Origin: Oscillospiraceae bacterium
Lineage (GTDB): Bacteria; Bacillota_A; Clostridia; Oscillospirales; Ruminococcaceae
Assembly (NCBI GenBank): GCA_004558145.1
Contig: SFDQ01000007.1
Coordinates: 32,394 to 96,393 of the forward strand
Length of the DNA stretch: 64,000 bases
Reading direction: 5' to 3'
Shown here: positions 46,288 to 54,759 of the stretch, in pieces
How positions within the stretch are numbered: the first letter of the stretch is position 1
Layout: the number at the start of each line of letters is the position of its first letter
Notes under the pieces: generated by a model
What the model saw: only the letters and a program-made list of their open reading frames with translations
What the model was told of the DNA's origin: nothing
The model's database searches: none
Position numbers and translations under genes: made by a program

Positions 46288-47574
46288 TCACTGCAGGGGC
46301 GTGCGGTTGTCGGTGCTGGCGTAGTAATCCGCCTTTTTCAAAAGGTAGAAGTCGGTGGCGTAGTAGGAGCTGGTCTCCTCCACCCCGGTGGGGCCGGTCA
46401 CCTTGGCGGTGCGCAGGCTTTCGCCCAGGGGGATGATGAAGTGCTGCTCTGTCTCGCCGGCCACCTCGTAGGGCACGCCGTAACCGTTGCACAGGGTAAC
46501 CTCCTGGCAGCTGCCGCTTTCCAGGTCGATGGCGAAGGTGCTGCCTTTCATCCCGTCGCCCGTGTTTTCAGAGCAGGTAAGCAGGAGTTTGCCGTCCAGG
46601 AAGCAGCCGTCCTCCGCCACCTGGCTGCCGTAATAGGGCACGCTTTCCGCCACTGTCTGTTCCTCGCCGGTGCGCAGGTCGCGGCGGCTCAGCTGTGCGG
46701 TGCGCCCGCCCGCGGGCTCCAGGATATAGAGATACTGCTGGTGGGAGAAGGCGACGGCGTGGGGCGCGGGGTTGTATTCATCCGCCATCTCGCCGCTGGC
46801 CTCGTAGTGGAACAGCTGGGTCTCCTGGCCGGTGGTCACGTCCACCTCAAAAACATCCGCCACCGCGCTGAGGTAGGAGTCGTTGTTGTGCTCCAGCACC
46901 AATTTTTGGTCGTAGGCCCCCAGTAGGATGGTGGGCTGGTCGTACTGTTTCAGCTTTTCCAGCGTTCCGTCCGAAAGGCGCGCCTGATACAGGCACTTCA
47001 CGCTGCTTTGGGTGGTGGGGTCCACCTCGGAACTGAGGAAGTAGACGAATTCATCGCTGGCCGCCATCTGCAAGTCCACCAAACCGTTTTGGTACTCCAT
47101 GCAGAGGGTGCGGTCCGCGCCGCTGGGGCTCATGCGGTAGAGCCGCACGGCGGGGTACTGCTTGCCCGACGGGTCCTCGGTGGAGGAGTAGAGATAAAGG
47201 GGCTGCGCCGGGTTCTGTTCGTCCAGCAGCAGATAGAGCATGCCCGGGGCCCAGGCGGTGCAGCTGTCGTCGGTGTGGGGGCACTCGGGCCGGGCGCACA
47301 GCGGCACCGACTGGCCGCTGGCCTCTTCGTAGTAGTGCACCACGTTGGGCGAGCTGCTGCCCAGGTAATACACGCCCTGGGCGCCTGTCGCCGCATCGTC
47401 CCGCTTGCCGAGGAAGCGGATGGGCGACGCCGCCGGTGCAGAGGCCTGGGGCTGGCTTTGGGGCTCGGGCTGCGGGCCGCTCTGCGCGGGCGCATCCTGC
47501 CCGCCGCAGGCGGAAAAGAGGAGGAGGAACGAAAGGGCAAGGCCCGCCAGCGCGGGCGTCATTCTTTTTTTCAT
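46288..47574 (-). CDS. Array lipoprotein G with C-x4-C-x-H-x4-C motif
   Basis: A 428-residue secreted lipoprotein: signal peptide with lipobox FSAC (Cys at about 23), then a Pro/Gln/Ser-rich spacer. The array motif is Cys93, Cys98, His100, Cys105 in LCARPECPHTDDSC. After it come repeated short beta-strand units (LYLYSSTEDPSG, LYRMSPSGADRTL, FAIDLESGS) that suggest a beta-propeller. It is the most divergent member and the only one downstream of the ABC transporter. Ribosome site AAGGAAT. Predicted to sit on the outer face of the membrane. Function unknown; a metal-binding or disulfide role of the motif is inference. Confidence 0.82.
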   Translation of the reverse strand: MKKRMTPALAGLALSFLLLFSACGGQDAPAQSGPQPEPQSQPQASAPAASPIRFLGKRDDAATGAQGVYYLGSSSPNVVHYYEEASGQSVPLCARPECPHTDDSCTAWAPGMLYLLLDEQNPAQPLYLYSSTEDPSGKQYPAVRLYRMSPSGADRTLCMEYQNGLVDLQMAASDEFVYFLSSEVDPTTQSSVKCLYQARLSDGTLEKLKQYDQPTILLGAYDQKLVLEHNNDSYLSAVADVFEVDVTTGQETQLFHYEASGEMADEYNPAPHAVAFSHQQYLYILEPAGGRTAQLSRRDLRTGEEQTVAESVPYYGSQVAEDGCFLDGKLLLTCSENTGDGMKGSTFAIDLESGSCQEVTLCNGYGVPYEVAGETEQHFIIPLGESLRTAKVTGPTGVEETSSYYATDFYLLKKADYYASTDNRTPLQ

Positions 47575-47667
47575 CGTGTGCAGTATTCCTTTTTCAAAAC
47601 AAGATTTTCAGGTCTTTTCGGGGCCGCGCGCAGACAGCCGCCGCAAACGCGCGTTTCATGGTTTTTT

Positions 47668-50028
47668 TTATTCCCACCGGGCCCGCAGCCGGTCCACGCA
47701 CAGCCAGCAGACCGCCGCGGCCAAGCCGAGAAGGACGAGGCCCGCCGCGCCGTCGCCGGGGCGGCGCAGCAGTTCCGCCAGATGGAACAGCGGATACACC
47801 CCCACCCAGCGCAGAGGCCACAAACCGCTCAAAGCCAGCATGGGCGGCAGGCAGAAGACAAGGGCCGAGAGGAACATGGCGCTGAGGGCGCTGCCCAATA
47901 CTTCCGAGAGCCAAAGGGTGACCGCCGCCATGCACAGTACCGCCGCAAGGCGGGCAAGTCCTGCCAGCGCCAGCACCCCGGCAAGGGGCAGCCAGCCGGG
48001 CAGATGGAGATAATCGTAAAGGCTCATGGCCGGGGCGAAGGGGGCGGGCAGGCCGTAGTCCCGCAGGACCACGATGAGCCGCGGCAGGCCCACCAGCGCC
48101 CACAGCAGCGCCGCCGCACAGCCGGAGGCCAGCAGCTTTGCGTCCACCGTTTTGCGGCGGCCCAGAGGGGTGGCCATCACTACCCGCTTCATGCCGCCCC
48201 GGTGCTCGAAGGCGAACAGACCCGCAAAACAGACGCTGGCCAGAAGGCCGGCCACGAGGGCGTCCCGCAGGTCGTCGTCGCCTGTGAAGCAGAACAGTTC
48301 TTCCCAGCCGCTCTCATACACCAGCTGGGCGCCGGGGTTCTCTTTGAGATAGGGCAGATTGCCGTAAACGATGCGGTCGAACACCTGTTTTTTCTGGTTG
48401 AGGCCGTAATAGGCGCCCATCTGCATCTGGTACTCTTCCGACGTTATCTCCCCTGCCTGCAGTGCCCGCTCCAGCCGCCGGATGGGCTCGAACTCTTCGT
48501 TCTGCTCCTGCAACCATTGGTAGGCCTTCTGATCGTAGGGGCCGGAAATGTGGGTCATGTAGTACTGATAATAGATCTCATCCGCGTCGATGAAACTCTG
48601 GGCCTCGGCGGTCTGCCATGCCTGATACCCGGCAAAGACGGCCAGCACCGCCAGCGCGCCGCAGCCGAGGGCCAGCTTGCGCGCCTCCTGCCGCCAGACG
48701 GTGGTGGGGCGGGTGCGGGGTCTGCCCAGCCGCAGGCCCGCGAAAGCGGGGGCGGGCAGCAGCGCCGCCCGGCAGAACACAAGGCAGAAAGCGGCCAGCA
48801 GCGCCGCGCACCACAGCGCCGCGGCGGTCCATTCCACCAGGGGCAGCGGGATGGGGTGGTCGAACCAATAGAGATTTCGGTAGTTGCCCAAAAGTTCGTT
48901 GGTGCGCAAAAGGCTTGCCAGATTCGCGTATTTCACCACGTTCAGGCGGCTGGTGGCGGGGATGGCCTGACGGATGAGCCACTGGGCCGCGGGCAGCGCC
49001 AGCCCGGCGCACCAGCCCGCCGCCGCCCGGCGGCAGACCAGCGCGGCCAGCATGACCCAAAGGCCCATCACAAAGGCCCCCGCCCACTTGGCCAGCAAAA
49101 ACAGGCCCAGATACTGCCCCACGGTGATGCGCATGGTGCAGCGCATGAGGGCGGGCACGCTCTGGATGCTGCGGCCGAGGGGGCCCAGGCCGAAGGTGAG
49201 CTGGCAATAGGCCAGGTTCACCCCGTAGAGCAGCACCAACACCGCCAGCAGACTGACCGCCAGCGCCCCCAGCTTTGCCGCTGCCGTTTTCAGCCGCCCG
49301 CCGGGGGTGGTGCGCACGAAAGCCAGCATGCCGCTGTCCCGCTCGGCGCGCACCAGAAGGCTTGCCAGCAGCAGCATGGCCGCCAGCAGGATGAGGTCGG
49401 TGAAGGGATAATCCAGAGCGGTGTAAAGGCCCTTTTGGGGCGCGTAGTTTATCTGCACATCGCCCATGCCGGCGTAGACCGCGGCGGTCTTGTCGATGTT
49501 TTCCAGGTCGTAGCCGCTCTGGGAGTTCTGGAAAATGGAGATTCCGGAAAGCTGCTTTGCCTTGGCCTGCACATCCTCCAGAAACTGAGGGTAGCCGGCC
49601 ACTGTGTCCAGCTCCGCCTTGACGGAGGTGAGAAAGTTCACCTCCTGGCTCAGGTTCTCGGTGTAGAGGGTGTAGCTCTTGTCCTGATAGACCTGCTCGT
49701 ACTGTTCAAAGAGTTCGGGGAACTGGGTGTGCGGGTCGGACATATAGCCGTACTGGGCGTTCAGGGCATAGTCATAGAGCAGCTGCCCCACCTGATAGAC
49801 GCCCTTGGTGGTGTCCAGCTTTTCGTTGATGAGGATCTGCTGCTCGGCGGTGGAAAGGCCCCGCAGGTCCCGCCCCACGGCCCGCCAGGCCGAGGCGGGA
49901 GCGGCGTTCGCGCCGGGTTTGGTGCCGGTGTAGAGCAAAAACAGGTTCGCGCCCGCCAGCACCGCAAGGCAGAGGGCCGTGACCCGCCGGCCCCAGACCT
50001 TGCGCAGTTCCGCAAGAAGGAGCCTCAT
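47668..50028 (-). CDS. ABC-2-type transporter permease of the lipoprotein array
   Basis: A 786-residue membrane protein with two similar halves, each with an N-terminal helix, a large extracytoplasmic loop of 100-170 residues (for instance 35-215) and five to six further membrane segments (LLAAMLLLASLLV, SLLAVLVLLYGVNLAY and so on). The second half begins near VWRQEARKLALGCGALAVLAV. This is a fused pair of ABC-2-like permeases. It overlaps the ATPase gene by four bases and so forms a complete transporter with it. Location amid the lipoproteins suggests export or surface positioning of something they handle. Homology to ABC-2 is judged from layout only. Confidence 0.82.
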   Translation of the reverse strand: MRLLLAELRKVWGRRVTALCLAVLAGANLFLLYTGTKPGANAAPASAWRAVGRDLRGLSTAEQQILINEKLDTTKGVYQVGQLLYDYALNAQYGYMSDPHTQFPELFEQYEQVYQDKSYTLYTENLSQEVNFLTSVKAELDTVAGYPQFLEDVQAKAKQLSGISIFQNSQSGYDLENIDKTAAVYAGMGDVQINYAPQKGLYTALDYPFTDLILLAAMLLLASLLVRAERDSGMLAFVRTTPGGRLKTAAAKLGALAVSLLAVLVLLYGVNLAYCQLTFGLGPLGRSIQSVPALMRCTMRITVGQYLGLFLLAKWAGAFVMGLWVMLAALVCRRAAAGWCAGLALPAAQWLIRQAIPATSRLNVVKYANLASLLRTNELLGNYRNLYWFDHPIPLPLVEWTAAALWCAALLAAFCLVFCRAALLPAPAFAGLRLGRPRTRPTTVWRQEARKLALGCGALAVLAVFAGYQAWQTAEAQSFIDADEIYYQYYMTHISGPYDQKAYQWLQEQNEEFEPIRRLERALQAGEITSEEYQMQMGAYYGLNQKKQVFDRIVYGNLPYLKENPGAQLVYESGWEELFCFTGDDDLRDALVAGLLASVCFAGLFAFEHRGGMKRVVMATPLGRRKTVDAKLLASGCAAALLWALVGLPRLIVVLRDYGLPAPFAPAMSLYDYLHLPGWLPLAGVLALAGLARLAAVLCMAAVTLWLSEVLGSALSAMFLSALVFCLPPMLALSGLWPLRWVGVYPLFHLAELLRRPGDGAAGLVLLGLAAAVCWLCVDRLRARWE

Positions 50029-50798
50029 GCGCCGCCCTCCTCCCCAAAGACATGGAGATACACGTCCTCCAGGCTGCCGCCGGGGGCATATTGTTCTACC
50101 AGCGAAGCCACCGGGGCCTGGGCCACCAGCCGGCCGTCTTTCAGCAGAAGAATTTCCTTTGCCACCGTTTCCACATCGCTGACCACATGGGTGGCCACCA
50201 GGATGATGCGGTCCTGGGCAAGTTCGGCCAAAAGCCGGCGCAGGCGCACCCGCTCCTTGGGGTCAAGGCCGGCGGTGGGCTCGTCCAGGATGAGCAGCTT
50301 CGGCTCGCCCAGCAGGGCGCTGGCCAGCAGAAGCCGCTGTTTCATGCCGCCGGAATAGGCGGCGAGGCGCTTGTCCAGCTCGTTTGAAAGGTTCACCCAT
50401 TCCGCCACCCGCTCCACCTGGGCGGCCGTCTCTTTGGCCGGTATCTCCTTCAGGGCACAGAGATAGGCCAGAAAACGACGGCCGGTGTAGCTGTCGTAAA
50501 GGCCCTGCTGCTGGGGCATGAAGCCCAGCGCGCGGCGGAATCTGACATCCAGCGCACGGGCGCTTTTGCCGCACCAGAGCACCGAGCCGCCATCCTGCGC
50601 GAGGCCGCCGGTGATGATGTTTATGAGGGTGGATTTGCCCGCCCCGTTGGGGCCCAGCAGGCCGTAAAGCCCGGGCCCGAGGGTGAAGCTCACCCCGGCC
50701 AGCGCCTGCTTTTTGCCCGCCGGGCGGCCGAACCGCCCCGGCAGCGCATAGCTCTTTTTCAGTTCCTTCACCTGCAAAGCCGGGGCGTTCGTTTCCAT
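50025..50798 (-). CDS. ABC transporter ATPase of the lipoprotein array
   Basis: A 257-residue ATPase: Walker A GPNGAGKST, Q-loop FMPQQQGLYDSYTGRRFLAYL, signature YSGGMKQRLLLA, Walker B LLILDEPTAGLDP and switch His in LVATHVVSDVE. It belongs to the CcmA/NatA/BcrA-like export group that pairs with ABC-2 permeases. ATG 50798 follows AGGAGG and lies only 21 bases after lipoprotein F, so the three genes are co-transcribed. It overlaps the permease by four bases. Confidence 0.93.
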   Translation of the reverse strand: METNAPALQVKELKKSYALPGRFGRPAGKKQALAGVSFTLGPGLYGLLGPNGAGKSTLINIITGGLAQDGGSVLWCGKSARALDVRFRRALGFMPQQQGLYDSYTGRRFLAYLCALKEIPAKETAAQVERVAEWVNLSNELDKRLAAYSGGMKQRLLLASALLGEPKLLILDEPTAGLDPKERVRLRRLLAELAQDRIILVATHVVSDVETVAKEILLLKDGRLVAQAPVASLVEQYAPGGSLEDVYLHVFGEEGGA

Positions 50799-50819
50799 GG
50801 CGGGCCTCCTGTGTTTTGT

Positions 50820-52043
50820 TTATTCGGGCAGCCGGGAGTTCAGATAATCCTCCCAACTGCAATACACGAGCCGATCGCGTTCAAAGCTGGAAATGTCCGA
50901 GCCGCTGTACTGGGGCACCTGAAGAATGACCCCGTCCCCCAGTTCTCCTTCGATGAGGATGGGGTAGCCCCGCACCGGGTCGCAGAGTTTTATCTCCCGC
51001 AGGTCCTTCGTCTCGGGGGTGAAGGCCATGAAGTGACTGATGACACCACCTGTCTCTGTATAACCAGAGAGCAGGTCAAACAGCAGGGTGCCGTTGTGCC
51101 AGCTTTGGTTCATGATATTCCTGGGGTCCTCCACCTCTATGCCCAGGTCATACTCGGTCTCCTCGCCGGTGGCAAGATCCCGCGCCGTCAGGTGGAGCAC
51201 ATTGTTTGGCATGCTGAACAAAAACAGCTTGTCATCAGCGACCACTTCCCAGCCTTCGTCCATCTGCCATTCCGCCACAGACTTTGCTGTGCCGGTGGTG
51301 GGGTCGATGGCTGACAGTGCGATGCACCGCCCCTGGCTGCCCTCCGCCGGTTTGCCCCAGTGTTCGATGATCAGTTGACCGCAGGCCACGCCTACCAAAA
51401 GCGCGGATCTTTCCACCTTGCAGACGGTGACAAGGCTGCCGCTGGTCAGGTTCAGTCGGACAAGTTCATCCTCGGCTCCGCTGGTTCCGTTGGTCTCGAT
51501 GGTGGAAAGGACAAAATAGAGGCTGTCGCCGCTTGCGGCAACGCCGCCGCTGAAACTTTGATTTGCCTCAAAGCCGCGGACCTTGCGTCGGTCCGAGCCG
51601 TCGGCGTTCATCACGTCGATGTGAGGAAACACCTTGGTCTCGTCGGTATCCATTCCCGGATAGAACAGCACCACCTTGCCATTCGTCCATGCAAGTTCGG
51701 GCAGATAGTCCGTTTGCGTGTCGAGCCAGGCAGGGCAGGCGTCGGTGTCGTGGGCGCAGCCGGGATTGGAACACAAAATCACGTCCTGATGGCTTTCCTT
51801 GTCGATAAAATGGATGTTGCCATGGGAATAGTCTTCGGATATGTCGGTGTAATAGAAGCCCGCATCCCCTTCGGCCCCGCTTCCGATACTGATCGGGCTG
51901 CGGGAGACATAGACCAGCCGGTCGTCCACCGTTTCAAGGGCGGCAGGCCCGTCAGAGCCCGCCGGGGCGGAAGAAGGCTCTCCGCCGCAGCCCGCCAAAA
52001 GCAGGCAGGCCGCAAGAGCGGCGGCAAATGCACGGTGTTTCAC
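50820..52043 (-). CDS. Array lipoprotein F with C-x4-C-x-H-x4-C motif
   Basis: A 407-residue lipoprotein. The GTG at 52043 follows AAGGAGGTG; signal peptide ends LLAGC (Cys19). The array motif is Cys91, Cys96, His98, Cys103 in LCSNPGCAHDTDAC, followed by PAW. It ends YCSWEDYLNSRLPE, nearly the same ending as lipoprotein E, and has the same length, so E and F look like a recent duplication. It precedes the ABC ATPase by 21 bases. Repeated strand-turn units with V-N-A-D-G-S-D-R turns suggest a beta-propeller. No known catalytic motif. Confidence 0.85.
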   Translation of the reverse strand: MKHRAFAAALAACLLLAGCGGEPSSAPAGSDGPAALETVDDRLVYVSRSPISIGSGAEGDAGFYYTDISEDYSHGNIHFIDKESHQDVILCSNPGCAHDTDACPAWLDTQTDYLPELAWTNGKVVLFYPGMDTDETKVFPHIDVMNADGSDRRKVRGFEANQSFSGGVAASGDSLYFVLSTIETNGTSGAEDELVRLNLTSGSLVTVCKVERSALLVGVACGQLIIEHWGKPAEGSQGRCIALSAIDPTTGTAKSVAEWQMDEGWEVVADDKLFLFSMPNNVLHLTARDLATGEETEYDLGIEVEDPRNIMNQSWHNGTLLFDLLSGYTETGGVISHFMAFTPETKDLREIKLCDPVRGYPILIEGELGDGVILQVPQYSGSDISSFERDRLVYCSWEDYLNSRLPE

Positions 52044-52072
52044 AGCGCACCTCCTTGTTTTTGAAAAGCCGC

Positions 52073-53296
52073 TTATTCGGGCAGCTGAGAGTTCAGATAG
52101 TCCTGCCAGCTGCACACCACATAATCGTATTGCTGGAAGCTGTAAATATCGTCTCCGCTGTATCGGGGCACCTGCACCACCAGCTTGTCGCCCGCCTCGC
52201 CCATCACCTGGAAGGGATAGCCGCGCACCGGGTCGTAGAGTTTCAGCTCCTGCGTCTCGCCCGTTTCCAGGGTGCAGGCCCAGCGCTGAATGCCGCTGCC
52301 GCTGCCCGCGCCGGGGGTGAAGAGGCTGAACATGAAGACCCCGTTGCGCGCAGAGAGGGACATGGCATAACCGTCCTCTTTCGTTTCCAGAGGCAGGTCA
52401 TAGTCGGTGTCGCTGCCCGTGGCCAGGTCCCGCACCGTCAGATGGAGCTTGCCCTCCGGGGCGCTGAGCAGATAGAGGGAATCGTCGGCCACCAGCTCCC
52501 AGTATTCATCCTGCGTCCACTCCAGCACGGGAATCACCTCGCCGGTGGCGGGGTCCACCGCTTTCAGGGTGTGGCGCTGGGTGTAGAAATCGTCCGGGGA
52601 GCCGCCGGTGCCGCTCTCGCCGCCGATGGTCTTGAGCATCAGCTTGCCGCAGGCCACGCCCATCAAAAAGGTGCTGTTGTCCACCTTGCACAGCTCGGTC
52701 AGGCTGCCCTCGGCCAGGTTCAGCCGGACCAGCGACATGGCGGGGGAATCGCCCTCATAGGTGGCAAGCAGGAAGTAGAGATTTTTGCCGTCGCCGGCAA
52801 CGCTGCCGCCAAGGGACTGGTTCAGCGCGAAGGTGTAGACCGTGCGCCGGCCGGAACCGTCCGGCTCCACCACGTCCACGTGGCCGGGCTCTTCGCCGGA
52901 GCCGCTGACATCAAACAGCAAAAACAGCTTGCCGCCGGTGAAGGCCAGATAAGGGCTGCCGGTAAAACACGCCGGGCAGGCATCCGAATCGTGGGTGCAG
53001 CTGGGGTTTGAGCACAGCACGATGTCCTGGCCGCTTGCCGCGTCGATGAAGTGCAGGTTGGCGCGGTCGATGCTGTCCTGGATGTAATAAAAGCCCTGGT
53101 CTCCCTCGGCGCCGTAGCCGATGTTGTCCGGCGAGGCGGAGAGGTACTCCAGCTCCCCGGCCTGGGTCTCAACGCCGGCCGAGGCGCTTTGGGCGCTTGA
53201 GGCAGCAGGCACGTACGGCGCGGAAGGCGCCGTTTGGCCGCAGGCGGCCAGCAGCAGGCAGGCCGCAAGGCCCAGGGGCAGAATATGTTTTTTCAT
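52073..53296 (-). CDS. Array lipoprotein E with C-x4-C-x-H-x4-C motif
   Basis: A 407-residue lipoprotein: signal peptide with LLAAC (Cys19). The motif is Cys95, Cys100, His102, Cys107 in LCSNPSCTHDSDAC, followed by a further Cys (PAC) not seen in the others. End is VVCSWQDYLNSQLPE, shared with F. Start ATG 53296 follows AGGAGG; the frame is open much further upstream, but that part runs through the gap to D and lacks a start signal. It lies 29 bases before F. A duplicated upstream element (53415-53432) precedes it. Confidence 0.86.
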   Translation of the reverse strand: MKKHILPLGLAACLLLAACGQTAPSAPYVPAASSAQSASAGVETQAGELEYLSASPDNIGYGAEGDQGFYYIQDSIDRANLHFIDAASGQDIVLCSNPSCTHDSDACPACFTGSPYLAFTGGKLFLLFDVSGSGEEPGHVDVVEPDGSGRRTVYTFALNQSLGGSVAGDGKNLYFLLATYEGDSPAMSLVRLNLAEGSLTELCKVDNSTFLMGVACGKLMLKTIGGESGTGGSPDDFYTQRHTLKAVDPATGEVIPVLEWTQDEYWELVADDSLYLLSAPEGKLHLTVRDLATGSDTDYDLPLETKEDGYAMSLSARNGVFMFSLFTPGAGSGSGIQRWACTLETGETQELKLYDPVRGYPFQVMGEAGDKLVVQVPRYSGDDIYSFQQYDYVVCSWQDYLNSQLPE

Positions 53297-53414
53297 GGTG
53301 CAAAGACCTCCTTTTTCGGGGCGCGGGCGCAGGAAAGCGTTCCTTTTCCCCTTTTGCGCGTTCAGTATAGCACGGGGCCGAGAGGGGTCTCTACCATGGG
53401 GGTGTATGCTTTGC

Positions 53415-53432
53415 GTATCGAAACTGTAAATT
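53415..53432 (-). repeat. Repeated intergenic element, copy upstream of lipoprotein E
   Basis: AATTTACAGTTTCGATAC on the minus strand, 12 bases after the stop of lipoprotein D and 119 bases before the start of E. It matches the copy at 56099-56116 in 16 of 18 positions. Confidence 0.6.
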
Positions 53433-53444
53433 CCGCCGGGGCGC

Positions 53445-54674
53445 TCAGGCCACGGACTGGGTGAACACCTGCCAGTTGGCGCTGCCCTCCCACAGGTCCT
53501 GCCGGGAGATGGAGGCAAACTGCTGCGTGCCCTGCTCGTCGAAATAGCTGCCGAACAGCGCTTCGCTGCTTGCACCCAGGAACACGAACTGGCTGTCCTG
53601 CCCGAGGGCGGTGACGGCCGCCAGCTCCCGCACCTCCCCTGTCTCCAGGTCCACGGCGTAATGGATGGGCGCGTCGTAGGCCGCGCTGCGGTGCGCAAGG
53701 GAGTTCAGCAGCAGCCAGGGTTCCGGGCAGGCCAGAAAACTCACCATATCGGGCTGGAATGCCTCATTTTGGACGATGAGCGCCTCTTCCAGCTCCGGGC
53801 CAAGGCAGGTCAGCGTGCCCTGTTCCAGATAGAAAAGCCGGCCGTCCACGCCGGACTGCATGCCCGCGCCCTGCGTCCAGCTTTTAAAGGGTGGCTCCTC
53901 GCGGCCCTGCTTGTCCACCAGGAACAGTTCGTGCCGCTGGGTCTTGACGGGGTCCGGCGTGCTGGTGTCCGCCGTGATGCGTTTCATGACGAACCGCCCG
54001 CCGCTGACGCCCACCAAAAAGTAGTTCACCCCGTTTTCCAGCGTGAAGGAGGCGATCTCGCTGCGGCTGCCGTCGGCAAGGCTCACCCGCACCAGGGTCC
54101 TGGTGACGGAAAGGGGCTCGCCGAATACCTGTTCCAGCAGCAGATACACCGCCTCATCGTCCACGGCGTATTCTTCCGCAAAGCTGGAGCCCTCGTCAAA
54201 CACCGCCAGCTGGCGGATGAACTGGCCGGTGGGGCCGCGCAGTTCCAGCCGGGGCAGAGCGGCCTTTCCGTAATGGTCGGCCACGCCGGGGCTGCCGCGG
54301 TACAAAAAGAGCAGCTGCCCGCCCACCGGCACCACCTCCGGCTTGTTGGACGGGCACTCCACAAAGGCGGTGCACGCCTCGCTGTCGTGGGCGCAGTTGG
54401 GGTCGGCGCACAGGGCCACCACTTGATGAGTGTCATAGTCGGCATAACAGACGGTGGCCTTGTCCCACGCGGTGAGCAGCGGAAAATAGGTTCCCTTTTC
54501 ATCGCCGTGGATGCTCACCCCTTTGGAAAAGCGCAGGCTGCCGCCCGCCGCCTCTTCTTGGGCGGCGGGCGGCTGGGTGCTTTGCGATGGCGTGGCGGAC
54601 GTGCCCGATGCTGGGGCCGCGGCACAGGCGGCCAGAAGCGCCGCGCACAAACAGATGGAAAGCAATTTTTTCAT
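53445..54674 (-). CDS. Array lipoprotein D with C-x4-C-x-H-x4-C motif
   Basis: A 409-residue lipoprotein: signal peptide with LLAAC (Cys17). The motif is Cys89, Cys94, His96, Cys101 in LCADPNCAHDSEAC. The C-terminal SRQDLWEGSANWQVFT matches the D-x-W-x-G-x-x-N ending of A, B and C in pattern. Between, several strand units are visible (LPRLELRGPTGQFIRQLAVFD; VKTQRHELFLVDKQGREE). It is separated from C by 85 bases containing a perfect hairpin without a T-run. Function unknown. Confidence 0.85.
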   Translation of the reverse strand: MKKLLSICLCAALLAACAAAPASGTSATPSQSTQPPAAQEEAAGGSLRFSKGVSIHGDEKGTYFPLLTAWDKATVCYADYDTHQVVALCADPNCAHDSEACTAFVECPSNKPEVVPVGGQLLFLYRGSPGVADHYGKAALPRLELRGPTGQFIRQLAVFDEGSSFAEEYAVDDEAVYLLLEQVFGEPLSVTRTLVRVSLADGSRSEIASFTLENGVNYFLVGVSGGRFVMKRITADTSTPDPVKTQRHELFLVDKQGREEPPFKSWTQGAGMQSGVDGRLFYLEQGTLTCLGPELEEALIVQNEAFQPDMVSFLACPEPWLLLNSLAHRSAAYDAPIHYAVDLETGEVRELAAVTALGQDSQFVFLGASSEALFGSYFDEQGTQQFASISRQDLWEGSANWQVFTQSVA

Positions 54675-54711
54675 GCTGCATCCCTCCCGGGTCCGGCCCC
54701 TCCATGCGCCG

Positions 54712-54741
54712 CAGTGCTTTCGCTGCCTGACGAAAGCACTG
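54712..54741. repeat. Perfect inverted repeat between lipoproteins C and D
   Basis: CAGTGCTTTCG and CGAAAGCACTG form an 11-bp stem with an eight-base loop and no T-run. It may be an RNA-processing or stability hairpin setting different levels of the two genes. Confidence 0.65.
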
Positions 54742-54759
54742 TTTCCCGGGCGGCGGGGC

